Position numbers and translations under genes: made by a program
Source of the DNA: Bacillus sp. AFS015802
GTDB taxonomy: Bacteria > Bacillota > Bacilli > Bacillales > Bacillaceae_B
Direction: 5' to 3'
DNA: 64,000 nt
NCBI RefSeq assembly: GCF_002561455.1
Contig: NZ_NTUP01000003.1
Span: 94,827-158,826 of the forward strand
Notes under the pieces: model-generated
What the model saw: only the letters and a program-made list of their open reading frames with translations
What the model was told of the DNA's origin: nothing
Database searches by the model: none
Shown: piece by piece, positions 33,993-41,021 of the stretch
Numbering within the stretch: the first letter of the stretch is position 1
Layout of the letters: every line of letters begins with the position of its first letter

Positions 33993-34146
33993 GCCACATG
34001 ATATACAGGAAAACGGGAACGCTAATGACTAAGAATGACAGCAGGATGACACGAAGGATCCATTGCATGCCTGAAACGATCATCCCTTCCCCTTTTTCCA
34101 GATCCTTGAACATCGATTTCGTTTTTTGGGTGAATGTATGTAACAT
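33976..34146 (-). CDS. Small single-pass membrane protein (56 aa)
   Basis: The frame begins MLHTFTQKTKSMFKDLEKGE. It has a C-terminal transmembrane helix (WILRVILLSFLVISVPVFLYIMW, residues 29-51). GTAGAGGAGCGATACT precedes the ATG. The amphipathic N-terminus plus one helix suggest a cytoplasmic-facing membrane regulator. The family is not firmly recognised; it resembles small Bacillus DUF proteins such as DUF3930 in size. It is convergent with yodN and divergent from yozD. Confidence 0.75.
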   Translation of the reverse strand: MLHTFTQKTKSMFKDLEKGEGMIVSGMQWILRVILLSFLVISVPVFLYIMWLIPSL

Positions 34147-34270
34147 AGTATCGCTCCTCTACCTTTGATGATAAAGTCTATGCTTGTCTTTAAAGTCTTA
34201 TGAAAACTTTTTTCACCTGGCATAACCGGGGTGGTATTGTCATAAATTGAGAATCAAAGGGGGCGATCAC

Positions 34271-34447
34271 ATGCGGGAGATAGAAGTCTTTATCGACACC
34301 GAGGAAATTGCAGAGTTCTTCATGAAAGAACTCGTTCAAAGAGGGTATGTACCGTCAGAAGATGAGCTGGAAGAAATAGCGGATATCACATTCGAGTATC
34401 TGATTGCCAAATGTATCATTGATGAAGAATGGGAAGATGATGTATAG
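34271..34447 (+). CDS. yozD: YozD family protein (58 aa)
   Basis: The 58-residue acidic protein contains IEVFIDTEEIAEFFMKELVQ and DELEEIADITFEYLIAKC, the YozD pattern, and has the same length as B. subtilis YozD. AAAGGGGGCGATCAC precedes ATG 34271. Function unknown. Confidence 0.88.
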   Translation: MREIEVFIDTEEIAEFFMKELVQRGYVPSEDELEEIADITFEYLIAKCIIDEEWEDDV

Positions 34448-34505
34448 AATCTTTTCGACCATCTATATGGATTTCACTTAGCATGGAACGACCATTCATA
34501 TAACG

Positions 34506-34576
34506 GGGATTAACTCTTAAGTGTCTCTCATGCCTTCTTCATGAAGCATGGAGGCATTTTGTTTTGAGTTAATCCC
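34506..34576. terminator. Nested hairpin between yozD and the DUF2515 gene
   Basis: GGGATTAACTC (34506-34516) pairs with GAGTTAATCCC (34566-34576). Inside, ATGCCT and AGGCAT pair, followed by TTTTGTTTT. The inner part can end yozD transcription. The outer right arm overlaps the last codons and stop of the minus-strand gene, so the structure serves both directions. Confidence 0.65.
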
Positions 34577-35702
34577 TTTTTAAATGGATAAGGATGGAGG
34601 TTCTGGCTTTCCATCTCCGTGTCATAGAGAACCGGTTGGGCACCGTCGTCGTCAGGAGGGGCTCCATCACTTCTACCCTCTGATTCCTGAACCAGTCAGC
34701 TGTAGAATGATTGTCAGGAGGCATGTTCTCCCAGACAGATCCCAAAGAGGGTGAGAACAGTCGATTTTTTTTCTCCTCTTTTGAATACAAATGCGGCCAA
34801 TAATCCTCCCTTGACCCGGTATGGGGATGATGGGCCGAGAAGGACAATGCAGTTGGGAAGACGGTAGGGTGAAATAAAACACTATATAACTTTTTACCCA
34901 AAAGAATTCTGCGGTTCACCTTTTCAAAGTGACTGACAAATTGCCCTGCAAGAGAGAAAGGGGAGTGTTTACCGTAAGGAAAGAGGATGGAAGTGAATTC
35001 CAATCGATCCTGCAGGAAGAACTTCCATTTTTCGATTCCGATATTCAAATCGGGATCGGATAATATTCGCTTTTGAATCATGTGCTGCTCATTCATAATG
35101 AGTGCAAGCGTCAATACGCGTCGATCAAAAGTCTTGAGATAATCCTCCCACATGATCCGCATGAATGTTGATACATTGAATTTTTTCAGAAGGTGAAAGG
35201 GTGAACGGCCCCTCAATTTCCACTCTTCATAGAGTAATAATTGAGGGTAGGCGTCTTCAAAAATGGCAGCATTACAACGTTCAAGAAACGAAAAAAGGGT
35301 TCGTTGTTCGCTGTCATCCAATACATGGGAGAGGAGGTTACTCCGGATATCGGTCATATGATAACCGGCATTTCTCGAAACCATGTGGGCAAGAAAAGAC
35401 CAGTGCAGTTCAGGGTGTTTACTGAAAAGATTAAGATAGGAAGAAGTTCTTGTCAGATTATTTACATTCCCCCTTTGGACCTTTCCCAAAATCTCTGTAT
35501 ACAAGGCAAGATCTTCGGGGAAGTAAATGTCAGGAACACTTTCCCGCTTCATTAGGTCGTATAGCTGAGTAATCGTTTTTAAGTCGAGAAGAGGTGATAT
35601 ATGGTCATCTTTACCTGATTTGAAAAGGTTTATGATCTTTAGAAACGGTGAATATACCAAGTGATCCCGCCTCTCAATATGATGTGAAAAATGGTTTCTC
35701 AT
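34569..35702 (-). CDS. DUF2515 family protein (YppC-like)
   Basis: The 377-residue protein has no signal peptide. The DUF2515 blocks are TRTSSYLNLFSKHPELHWSF (~90), AHMVSRNAGYHMTDI, FLERCNAAIFEDAYPQLLLYE (~143) and FNVSTFMRIMWEDY. The family includes B. subtilis YppC; function is unknown. ATG 35702 is used; a TTG at 35714 is also in frame, and neither has a strong ribosome site. It diverges from the His-rich peptide operon across a palindrome. Confidence 0.85.
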   Translation of the reverse strand: MRNHFSHHIERRDHLVYSPFLKIINLFKSGKDDHISPLLDLKTITQLYDLMKRESVPDIYFPEDLALYTEILGKVQRGNVNNLTRTSSYLNLFSKHPELHWSFLAHMVSRNAGYHMTDIRSNLLSHVLDDSEQRTLFSFLERCNAAIFEDAYPQLLLYEEWKLRGRSPFHLLKKFNVSTFMRIMWEDYLKTFDRRVLTLALIMNEQHMIQKRILSDPDLNIGIEKWKFFLQDRLEFTSILFPYGKHSPFSLAGQFVSHFEKVNRRILLGKKLYSVLFHPTVFPTALSFSAHHPHTGSREDYWPHLYSKEEKKNRLFSPSLGSVWENMPPDNHSTADWFRNQRVEVMEPLLTTTVPNRFSMTRRWKARTSILIHLKRD

Positions 35703-35724
35703 GATTGAAACCAATTCCCAAATG

Positions 35725-35746
35725 ATTCGTATATATTAATACGAAT
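35725..35746. promoter_or_regulatory. 8-bp inverted repeat in the divergent region before the kinase-spo0M operon
   Basis: ATTCGTAT (35725-35732) and ATACGAAT (35739-35746) are perfect inverted arms 6 nt apart, 31 nt before the first ATG. The GAAT at 35743-35746 could be a SigH -10, since spo0M is SigH-controlled in B. subtilis, but the -35 is poor. Confidence 0.45.
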
Positions 35747-35776
35747 AAAATTCAAACAATTTTGGGAGGTTTAACT

Positions 35777-35944
35777 ATGTTGAAAAGAATCATTAAAAGT
35801 TTATTAGGCTCTAAGCATCATCATCACTACAGCTCCAGTGACGCCTGGAAAAAATATAAATCACCAAAACATAAACATTTCGGCCATCATCATTATAAAA
35901 AGCATAAGAGCAAAAGCTTTTTTTCAAGTTTCTTCAGCAGTTGA
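35777..35944 (+). CDS. Histidine/lysine/serine-rich peptide (55 aa)
   Basis: The basic peptide has a short helix MLKRIIKSLLGSK, a KHHHHYSSSDAWKKY segment, then HKHFGHHHYKKHKSK and a final SFFSSFFSS. It has about 11 His. It could bind metal ions or act as a phosphorylation target. GGGAGGTTTAACT precedes ATG 35777. It lies 18 nt before a Ser/Thr kinase gene and is rich in serines. It resembles spore-coat low-complexity proteins in composition only. Confidence 0.75.
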   Translation: MLKRIIKSLLGSKHHHHYSSSDAWKKYKSPKHKHFGHHHYKKHKSKSFFSSFFSS

Positions 35945-35962
35945 TGAGATGAGGAAGTATAG

Positions 35963-36760
35963 ATGATACACATGCTTTTTCGCAGACTCGTCAATGCATT
36001 CGAACATTCCTGGAAACCAGGGGATAAGATCGATGGTTTCCAAATCATCCGTTTAGTCGGTAAGGGAAGCTATGGTACGACCTATTCTGTCCTGCTCGAG
36101 AGTGGGGAAGAGGCCATCCTGAAACGAATACGCCCTTACAAAAAGTTATTTTCCAATCACGTCCAATATGTCCGGAATGAAAGGAATGCACTGGAAACTT
36201 TATCGCACCCGTGCTTTCCTGAATTCCGTATGGCGGGCGGGTATAAAGGGACCCCTTATTTCCTGATGGAAAAAAAGAATGGTCGTACCTTTGAGGAATT
36301 GATCTTTCAGGAAGGAAAAAAGTATTCCGAGGAAGAATCCTTAAAGATAGGTTTGCAGGTAGTGAAATTAGTGGATTTCATTCATGAAAAAGGGTATGTA
36401 CACCGGGATTTGAGGATACCGAATATCCTTTTTGACGAAGGGGGCATCCATATCATCGATTTTGGTCTTGCGTGTAAAATACGGCATGAATCGAATCTTC
36501 TTGAAGCACATAAGGATCACATGAGGGATAAGTCGAAGAAAAGTGATTTTTATGCAATTGGTCACTTTTTATTATTTCTACTGTATTCTTCCTATGAGCC
36601 AATAAGTAAAAGGGAAAAAAGCTGGGAAGAGGAGCTTTCCATCCATGGGGATACCCAATCGATTTTAAGGAGACTGCTGCAAATCGAGGGAGAATACCAT
36701 CATGCTTCGGAGCTGATGGACGATTTAACAATGGTGATCAGCACAATACAGGAACGATAA
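35963..36760 (+). CDS. Eukaryotic-type Ser/Thr protein kinase
   Basis: The 265-residue cytosolic kinase has only the catalytic domain. The Gly loop is GKGSYGTTY near residue 33, the ATP-binding Lys is in EEAILKRIR near 53, and the catalytic loop VHRDLRIPNIL is near 145. The metal-binding IDFGLA is near 166. The catalytic-loop Lys of HRDxK is Arg here (HRDLR). There is no PASTA or membrane domain, as in B. subtilis YbdM/PrkD. GAGGAAGTATAG precedes the ATG. The 18-nt gaps on both sides indicate one operon with the His-rich peptide and spo0M. Confidence 0.9.
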   Translation: MIHMLFRRLVNAFEHSWKPGDKIDGFQIIRLVGKGSYGTTYSVLLESGEEAILKRIRPYKKLFSNHVQYVRNERNALETLSHPCFPEFRMAGGYKGTPYFLMEKKNGRTFEELIFQEGKKYSEEESLKIGLQVVKLVDFIHEKGYVHRDLRIPNILFDEGGIHIIDFGLACKIRHESNLLEAHKDHMRDKSKKSDFYAIGHFLLFLLYSSYEPISKREKSWEEELSIHGDTQSILRRLLQIEGEYHHASELMDDLTMVISTIQER

Positions 36761-36778
36761 ACCAGGAGGAATGGAATT

Positions 36779-37549
36779 ATGTCAATTTTTAATAAAGTGT
36801 TTGCTTCGATAGGGATTGGAGCGGCGACAGTGGATACGAAATTGGAGAAGTCAAGCTACGTTGCGGGAGAAACGGTGAACGGTGTGGTGGAAATTAAGGG
36901 AGGCAGTACGGAACAGAGTGTTGATGCGATCTATTTAACGCTTTTCACTACCTATATTCGTGAATCGGATGATAAGAAATATACAGATTATGCTCCGATT
37001 CAAAAGGTTCAAATTTCAGATCCATTCACGGTTCTTGAAAATGAAACAAAAGAATTCCCTTTCACCTTTACATTGCCATTTGAAACGCCGATTACATATG
37101 GGAACACAAGGGTGTGGGTAGGCACAGGGGTGGATATTAAAAACGCAGTAGATCCAAAGGACAAAGATTACATTGAAATCGTACCGAATCAGTTGACGAA
37201 CTCCATCCTGACTTCTATTCAGGAGCTTGGGTTCAGGATTCGCAAGGTTGAATGCGAACAGGCCCCGCGCCGCTACAGGGGAAGATATCCCTTTATACAG
37301 GAATTTGAATTCGTGCCGGTGAATGGCCAATATCAACGTAAATTAGATGAACTGGAAGTCATGTTCCTTAATCAAACCGAAGATCAGGTTGAATTGCTTC
37401 TGGAAGTGGACAGACGGGCGAGAGGCTTGGGTGGATTCCTGGCAGAAGCCCTTGAGATGGACGAATCCATCGTGAAAATGACAATCCGATCGTCCGATGT
37501 TTCCCAATTGGCATTAAAACTTCAAGCAGCCATCGACAAATTTGCGTAA
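36779..37549 (+). CDS. spo0M: Sporulation-control protein Spo0M
   Basis: The 256-residue arrestin-fold protein starts MSIFNKVFASIGIGAATVDT. It contains SYVAGETVNGVVEIKGG, FPFTFTLPFETPITYGNTRVWV and the C-terminal LGGFLAEALEMDESIVKM domain. Spo0M influences sporulation entry and cell division and is SigH-dependent in B. subtilis. ACCAGGAGGAATGGAATT gives a strong ribosome site. Co-transcription with a kinase suggests phosphorylation control; this is inference. No clear terminator follows. Confidence 0.95.
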   Translation: MSIFNKVFASIGIGAATVDTKLEKSSYVAGETVNGVVEIKGGSTEQSVDAIYLTLFTTYIRESDDKKYTDYAPIQKVQISDPFTVLENETKEFPFTFTLPFETPITYGNTRVWVGTGVDIKNAVDPKDKDYIEIVPNQLTNSILTSIQELGFRIRKVECEQAPRRYRGRYPFIQEFEFVPVNGQYQRKLDELEVMFLNQTEDQVELLLEVDRRARGLGGFLAEALEMDESIVKMTIRSSDVSQLALKLQAAIDKFA

Positions 37550-37645
37550 ATATCCCATTCGACAAAGATTCCTATGATTCTGTGAAGGATTCGACACGCC
37601 CTTTGTGTAATAGTATGAGTACGACAAATTGACGGAGGGGTACTC

Positions 37646-37966
37646 ATGCCTTTACTTGAAAAAATCATTCGTCCAAAGCTTTTGAGATCGACTTATGACA
37701 TGACCATCTTCCAAACTCCGCGTTATGGAGAGGATAAAGGCTACGAAAGGGTATATCGAATCTCACTGGAAGCAAATAATCATGAAGAAGCCCTGTATCA
37801 GACGTTCCGAACGTTTAATGTTCCTGACTTGGTTCCTAAGGACTATCAAGGGAGATATATTGCAACAGGGGACATTGTATTCATAGACGAGGGACGGAGA
37901 GGCCATCACTATTACCGTCTGCAGCCAAATGGCTGGAAGAGAGTGAACAGGATCGTCATTCATTAG
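37646..37966 (+). CDS. yodL: YodL family protein
   Basis: The 106-residue protein of the YodL domain family contains YDMTIFQTPRYGEDKGYERVY, NHEEALYQTFRTFNVPD and GDIVFIDEGRRGHHYYRLQ. The C-terminal half looks like a small beta-barrel. B. subtilis YodL interacts genetically with MreBH-dependent cell shape. TTGACGGAGGGGTACTC precedes the ATG. It lies beside deoD, as in B. subtilis. Confidence 0.93.
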   Translation: MPLLEKIIRPKLLRSTYDMTIFQTPRYGEDKGYERVYRISLEANNHEEALYQTFRTFNVPDLVPKDYQGRYIATGDIVFIDEGRRGHHYYRLQPNGWKRVNRIVIH

Positions 37967-37988
37967 ATAAAGAATATCAATAGGAAAA

Positions 37989-38026
37989 GGAAAGAATCTG
38001 CCTTAAGCATGATTCTTTCCCTCTTT
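37989..38026 (+). terminator. Probable terminator after yodL
   Basis: GGAAAGAATC and GATTCTTTCC pair around TGCCTTAAGCAT, then a mixed CTCTTTAT tail. Confidence 0.55.
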
Positions 38027-38034
38027 ATAGGTCC

Positions 38035-38178
38035 TTACATATTATGTCCGGGACCGTTTTTTCTATTTTGACCCGTATTTTCTTTCCCATGTGCATTATG
38101 CTCGGCATCTAATGCTTCTTTTGGGATATGATTATTTTTCTTAGGGGCATTGATTCTATTTCGGTGCTTTTTTCCCAT
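38035..38178 (-). CDS. Small basic hydrophilic protein (47 aa), possible minor spore protein
   Basis: The frame begins [20 protein letters not shown], is rich in Asn, Lys and His, and ends [27 protein letters not shown] precedes the ATG. Composition resembles minor small acid-soluble spore proteins (SspP/SspN type), but I cannot assign a family. It lies 18 nt after a second small gene on the same strand, forming a two-gene unit. Confidence 0.65.
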   Translation of the reverse strand: MGKKHRNRINAPKKNNHIPKEALDAEHNAHGKENTGQNRKNGPGHNM

Positions 38179-38196
38179 CCAAGTGTTTCCCCCTTG

Positions 38197-38319
38197 CTAT
38201 GACTTGAGTTTTTCTGTTCTTGATGAGTTCGGTTGTGTCCCGGACCGTGTAGAAGGGTTGGTTTCATTTGCATGCTGCACGGCTTGCTTCAGTTTCTTGC
38301 TCATTTTTTCTTTTGCCAT
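38197..38319 (-). CDS. Small hydrophilic protein (40 aa)
   Basis: The frame begins [20 protein letters not shown] and continues [20 protein letters not shown]. It has a basic helix followed by a Ser/Thr-rich tail. AGAAGGAGTGATGACC precedes the ATG. It is first in a two-gene unit antisense to the spurious upstream extension of deoD. Family not recognised; a small spore protein is possible. Confidence 0.65.
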   Translation of the reverse strand: MAKEKMSKKLKQAVQHANETNPSTRSGTQPNSSRTEKLKS

Positions 38320-38384
38320 GGTCATCACTCCTTCTACCTTTATTTTGACCCTCATTCAGCTTTCTATCCTTCCATTTACTAGCG

Positions 38385-38413
38385 TTGCATATGATATGAA
38401 AAAGGATTACAAT
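38385..38413 (+). promoter_or_regulatory. SigA promoter of deoD
   Basis: TTGCAT (38385-38390), 17-nt spacer, TACAAT (38408-38413), 37 nt before the GTG start. Confidence 0.65.
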
Positions 38414-38449
38414 GGTGTTTCAGGCAGTCTTGATAGGAGGAAACGTTCA

Positions 38450-39154
38450 GTGAGTATACATATTAATGCCAAAGAAAACGAAATTGCAGAAACGGTTTTA
38501 TTACCTGGTGATCCCCTTAGAGCGAAGTACATAGCAGAAACGTTCTTGGAAGATGTGACGTGCTATAACGAAGTGCGCAACATGTTTGGGTACACAGGAA
38601 CGTACAAAGGGAAAAGAATATCTGTGCAGGGAACCGGAATGGGCGTACCATCCATTTCGATTTATATTAATGAATTGATGCAAAGCTATAACGTCCAAAA
38701 CTTGATCCGGGTCGGTACATGCGGTGCGATCCAGAAGGATGTAAAAGTTCGTGATGTCATCCTGGCGATGACGTCATCAACTGACTCTCAAATGAACAAA
38801 TTAACATTCAATGGAATCGATTATGCCCCAACAGCGAACTTTGATCTGCTGAAACGCGCCTATGATGCGGGAGTGGAAAAAGGACTTAATCTGAAGGTTG
38901 GAAACGTGTTCACAGCCGACATGTTCTACAATGACAATGCAGAACATGAGAAATGGGCTCAATACGGCATTCTTGCCATCGAAATGGAAACATCGGCCCT
39001 CTACACATTAGCAGCCAAGTATGGCCGGAATGCACTATCCGTTCTAACTGTCAGTGATCATATCCTGACAGGAGAAGAAACCACTTCGGAAGAGCGTCAA
39101 ACGACTTTCAACGAAATGATTGAAGTGGCTCTAGAGGCGGCCATCCAGGAGTAA
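38450..39154 (+). CDS. deoD: Purine-nucleoside phosphorylase DeoD
   Basis: The 234-residue trimeric-type PNP splits purine (deoxy)nucleosides with phosphate. It has [20 protein letters not shown] at the start, with the phosphate-binding Arg in [18 protein letters not shown] is near 87, the base-specificity segment [16 protein letters not shown] is near 178, and the catalytic Asp is in SDHILTGEE near 204. GTG 38450 has ATAGGAGGAAACGTTCA upstream and a good promoter. The frame open from 38150 covers two antisense genes and is not translated. A terminator follows. Confidence 0.96.
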   Translation: MSIHINAKENEIAETVLLPGDPLRAKYIAETFLEDVTCYNEVRNMFGYTGTYKGKRISVQGTGMGVPSISIYINELMQSYNVQNLIRVGTCGAIQKDVKVRDVILAMTSSTDSQMNKLTFNGIDYAPTANFDLLKRAYDAGVEKGLNLKVGNVFTADMFYNDNAEHEKWAQYGILAIEMETSALYTLAAKYGRNALSVLTVSDHILTGEETTSEERQTTFNEMIEVALEAAIQE

Positions 39155-39172
39155 TCTTATACACAAATACGA

Positions 39173-39218
39173 AAAAAACTGCTTATCATTCCCGACCGGG
39201 GGTTTATAGGCAGTTTTT
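39173..39218 (+). terminator. Terminator after deoD
   Basis: AAAAACTGC and GCAGTTTTT pair around a long loop that itself contains CCCGACCGGGG. Confidence 0.8.
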
Positions 39219-39305
39219 CCTTTTGTGAAGTTTCTCCTGCTTACATAATTCCTCTCTCATGGTAAGATGGAGGATGGAACCATTATAGAGAAACTAGGTG
39301 AAAGT

Positions 39306-40148
39306 ATGAAAAAGATCATCTTCGTCACTGCTGCCTCCTTGGTGATGCTATCAGGATGTTCGCAAGTACAAGATTGGTCAGAAGAATTATTTGGCCAAAA
39401 ACAGCAAGAGACTCAGGAAAAAAAACCAAAGGTGCAAACGCCTGACAAAGGGCAGGATGAACAAGCAATGCCGGAACAGCCTGCTGAAGAAGAGGTTCCT
39501 GAAGAACTGCAATTAGAGTCCCAATTTTTCAATGATGTAAAGGTTGTGGACGGAAAACAAGTCATTCAGAATCCATCCAATCTACTGGCACTTGTAAATA
39601 AGGAGTATGCATTAGATGAATACAAACCGGCTGATCTCGTCCGTCCGAACGTTCCTTTCGTATTTGGGAATCAGGACCTTGAAAAAGCGCATCTCAGAAA
39701 AGAAGCGGCAGAACAGCTTGAAAAAATGTTTGCAGATGCAAAAAGTCAGGGGGTATTCCTGACAGCCATTTCAGGATACCGTTCATATGAATACCAAAAA
39801 ATGCTCCTGGATAGGGAAATTGCCCAATTCGGTAAAGAAAAAGCCGTCATGGCCGTTGCGCCTCCGGGACAAAGTGAACATCAATCAGGATTAGCCATGG
39901 ATATTTCCAGTGAAAGCAATCAATTTCAGGTGAACATTGAATTTGCCCAAACGAAAGAAGGAAAATGGCTGGCTGAGAACGCATATAAATATGGGTTCAT
40001 TCTTAGATATCCGGAAGATAAGGTTTCCATTACTCAATATCAATATGAGCCTTGGCATTTTAGATATGTCGGGATGGAAGCCGCCAAAGTGATTCATGAA
40101 AACGATTGGACACTTGAAGAATATTTTGAAAATGTAAAGAAAATATAA
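39306..40148 (+). CDS. yodJ: D-alanyl-D-alanine carboxypeptidase lipoprotein, VanY type (YodJ)
   Basis: The 280-residue lipoprotein has lipobox LSGC near residue 18 and a Gln/Glu/Pro-rich linker. A C-terminal VanY/M15B domain carries the zinc and catalytic residues in SGYRSYEYQ (~158), SEHQSGLAMDIS (~190) and PWHFRYVG (~252). It trims the terminal D-Ala of peptidoglycan stems outside the membrane. TAGGTGAAAGT precedes ATG 39306, and the signal peptide fixes the start. B. subtilis yodJ sits in the same place. Confidence 0.93.
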   Translation: MKKIIFVTAASLVMLSGCSQVQDWSEELFGQKQQETQEKKPKVQTPDKGQDEQAMPEQPAEEEVPEELQLESQFFNDVKVVDGKQVIQNPSNLLALVNKEYALDEYKPADLVRPNVPFVFGNQDLEKAHLRKEAAEQLEKMFADAKSQGVFLTAISGYRSYEYQKMLLDREIAQFGKEKAVMAVAPPGQSEHQSGLAMDISSESNQFQVNIEFAQTKEGKWLAENAYKYGFILRYPEDKVSITQYQYEPWHFRYVGMEAAKVIHENDWTLEEYFENVKKI

Positions 40149-40156
40149 AGATGATA

Positions 40157-40188
40157 AAAGGTTGGGGACGAAGGTTCCTGACCTTTTT
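40157..40188 (+). terminator. Terminator after yodJ
   Basis: AAAGGTTGGGGACG-type stem: GGT..GGGA with TTCC..ACC, followed by TTTTTT. Confidence 0.65.
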
Positions 40189-40315
40189 TGATTGTGTGTT
40201 CAGTAAGTTTCTTCTTTCCTGGGGCACACCTGCCACCGCTCTTGTTCTGTTTCCCTTTCATCCCACATACAACAGTAATAGGGCTGTCCAATTTGGGAAT
40301 GGGTGGGTGGATTGT

Positions 40316-40882
40316 ATGATGAGGGTATTTGGCATCATCGTTATAGGGAGCGTTTTTGTCGGATTAGGCATCAACCTGTTTTTTGTCCCTCATCATTTTC
40401 TGGATGGTGGCATGATCGGGATTGGTTTGATTGCTCATTATTGGTTCGGTTTCAAACCGGGACTTACCATGATTCTCCTCAGTGTACCTCTGTATGTGCT
40501 TGCTTTCTTTAAAGACCGCAGCTTATTTTATAATAGTATCCATGGTCTTTGGTTATCTTCTTTGATGATTGATTTTTTTTATCAATGGCATACGATTTTC
40601 CGTCTTTCTCCCCTTGTGAGTGCTTTTTTGGGAGGTGCGTTTGTGGGAATCGGGATCGGTCTCATGCTGAGGGGGAATTCCGCTACAGGCGGGTCTGATT
40701 TAATGGCACAGTTGATCGGGAAGAGTTTCGGATGGAATGTAGGGAAACTGATCTTTCTCTTTGACAGTATTGTTCTTTTGGCTGGATGGTCCGTGATAGG
40801 AACGGAATCATTTTTATATTCCTTATTGGCTGTCAGCACGGTAGGGTTTTTTACAACGATTTTGACACATCATAATCACTAA
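40316..40882 (+). CDS. YitT-family membrane protein lacking the DUF2179 domain
   Basis: The 188-residue protein has five predicted transmembrane helices and the YitT N-domain marks: GIIVIGSVFVGLGINLFFVP, LDGGMIGIGLIAHYWFG and the GNSATGGSDLMAQLIGK motif near 120. Full YitT proteins (about 280 aa) carry a C-terminal DUF2179 domain. Here the gene ends after the membrane part at HHNH, so it is a short form, with no sign of a frameshifted remainder. ATG 40316 follows GGGTGGGTGG. The 166-bp gap before it has no other gene I can support. Confidence 0.8.
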   Translation: MMRVFGIIVIGSVFVGLGINLFFVPHHFLDGGMIGIGLIAHYWFGFKPGLTMILLSVPLYVLAFFKDRSLFYNSIHGLWLSSLMIDFFYQWHTIFRLSPLVSAFLGGAFVGIGIGLMLRGNSATGGSDLMAQLIGKSFGWNVGKLIFLFDSIVLLAGWSVIGTESFLYSLLAVSTVGFFTTILTHHNH

Positions 40883-41021
40883 GATGAATTTTCCTTTCGC
40901 TATCATGGAAAAGCTGATAGAATGAAGAAGTTATGAGCTTAAGATTGCTAAAGATGAAAGGTTCATGATATTCTAAACGAAAATTCACACAAGATACATA
41001 GCAACGAAAGTGGTGGAAGCT

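Noticed and set aside
38150..38449. Upstream extension of deoD adding about 100 residues
   Set aside because: The ribosome site, promoter and homologue start all point to GTG 38450. The extension is antisense to two small genes and unlike any PNP.
40094..40291. 65-codon minus-strand frame between yodJ and the YitT-family gene
   Set aside because: No ribosome site, it crosses the yodJ terminator, and the product looks random.
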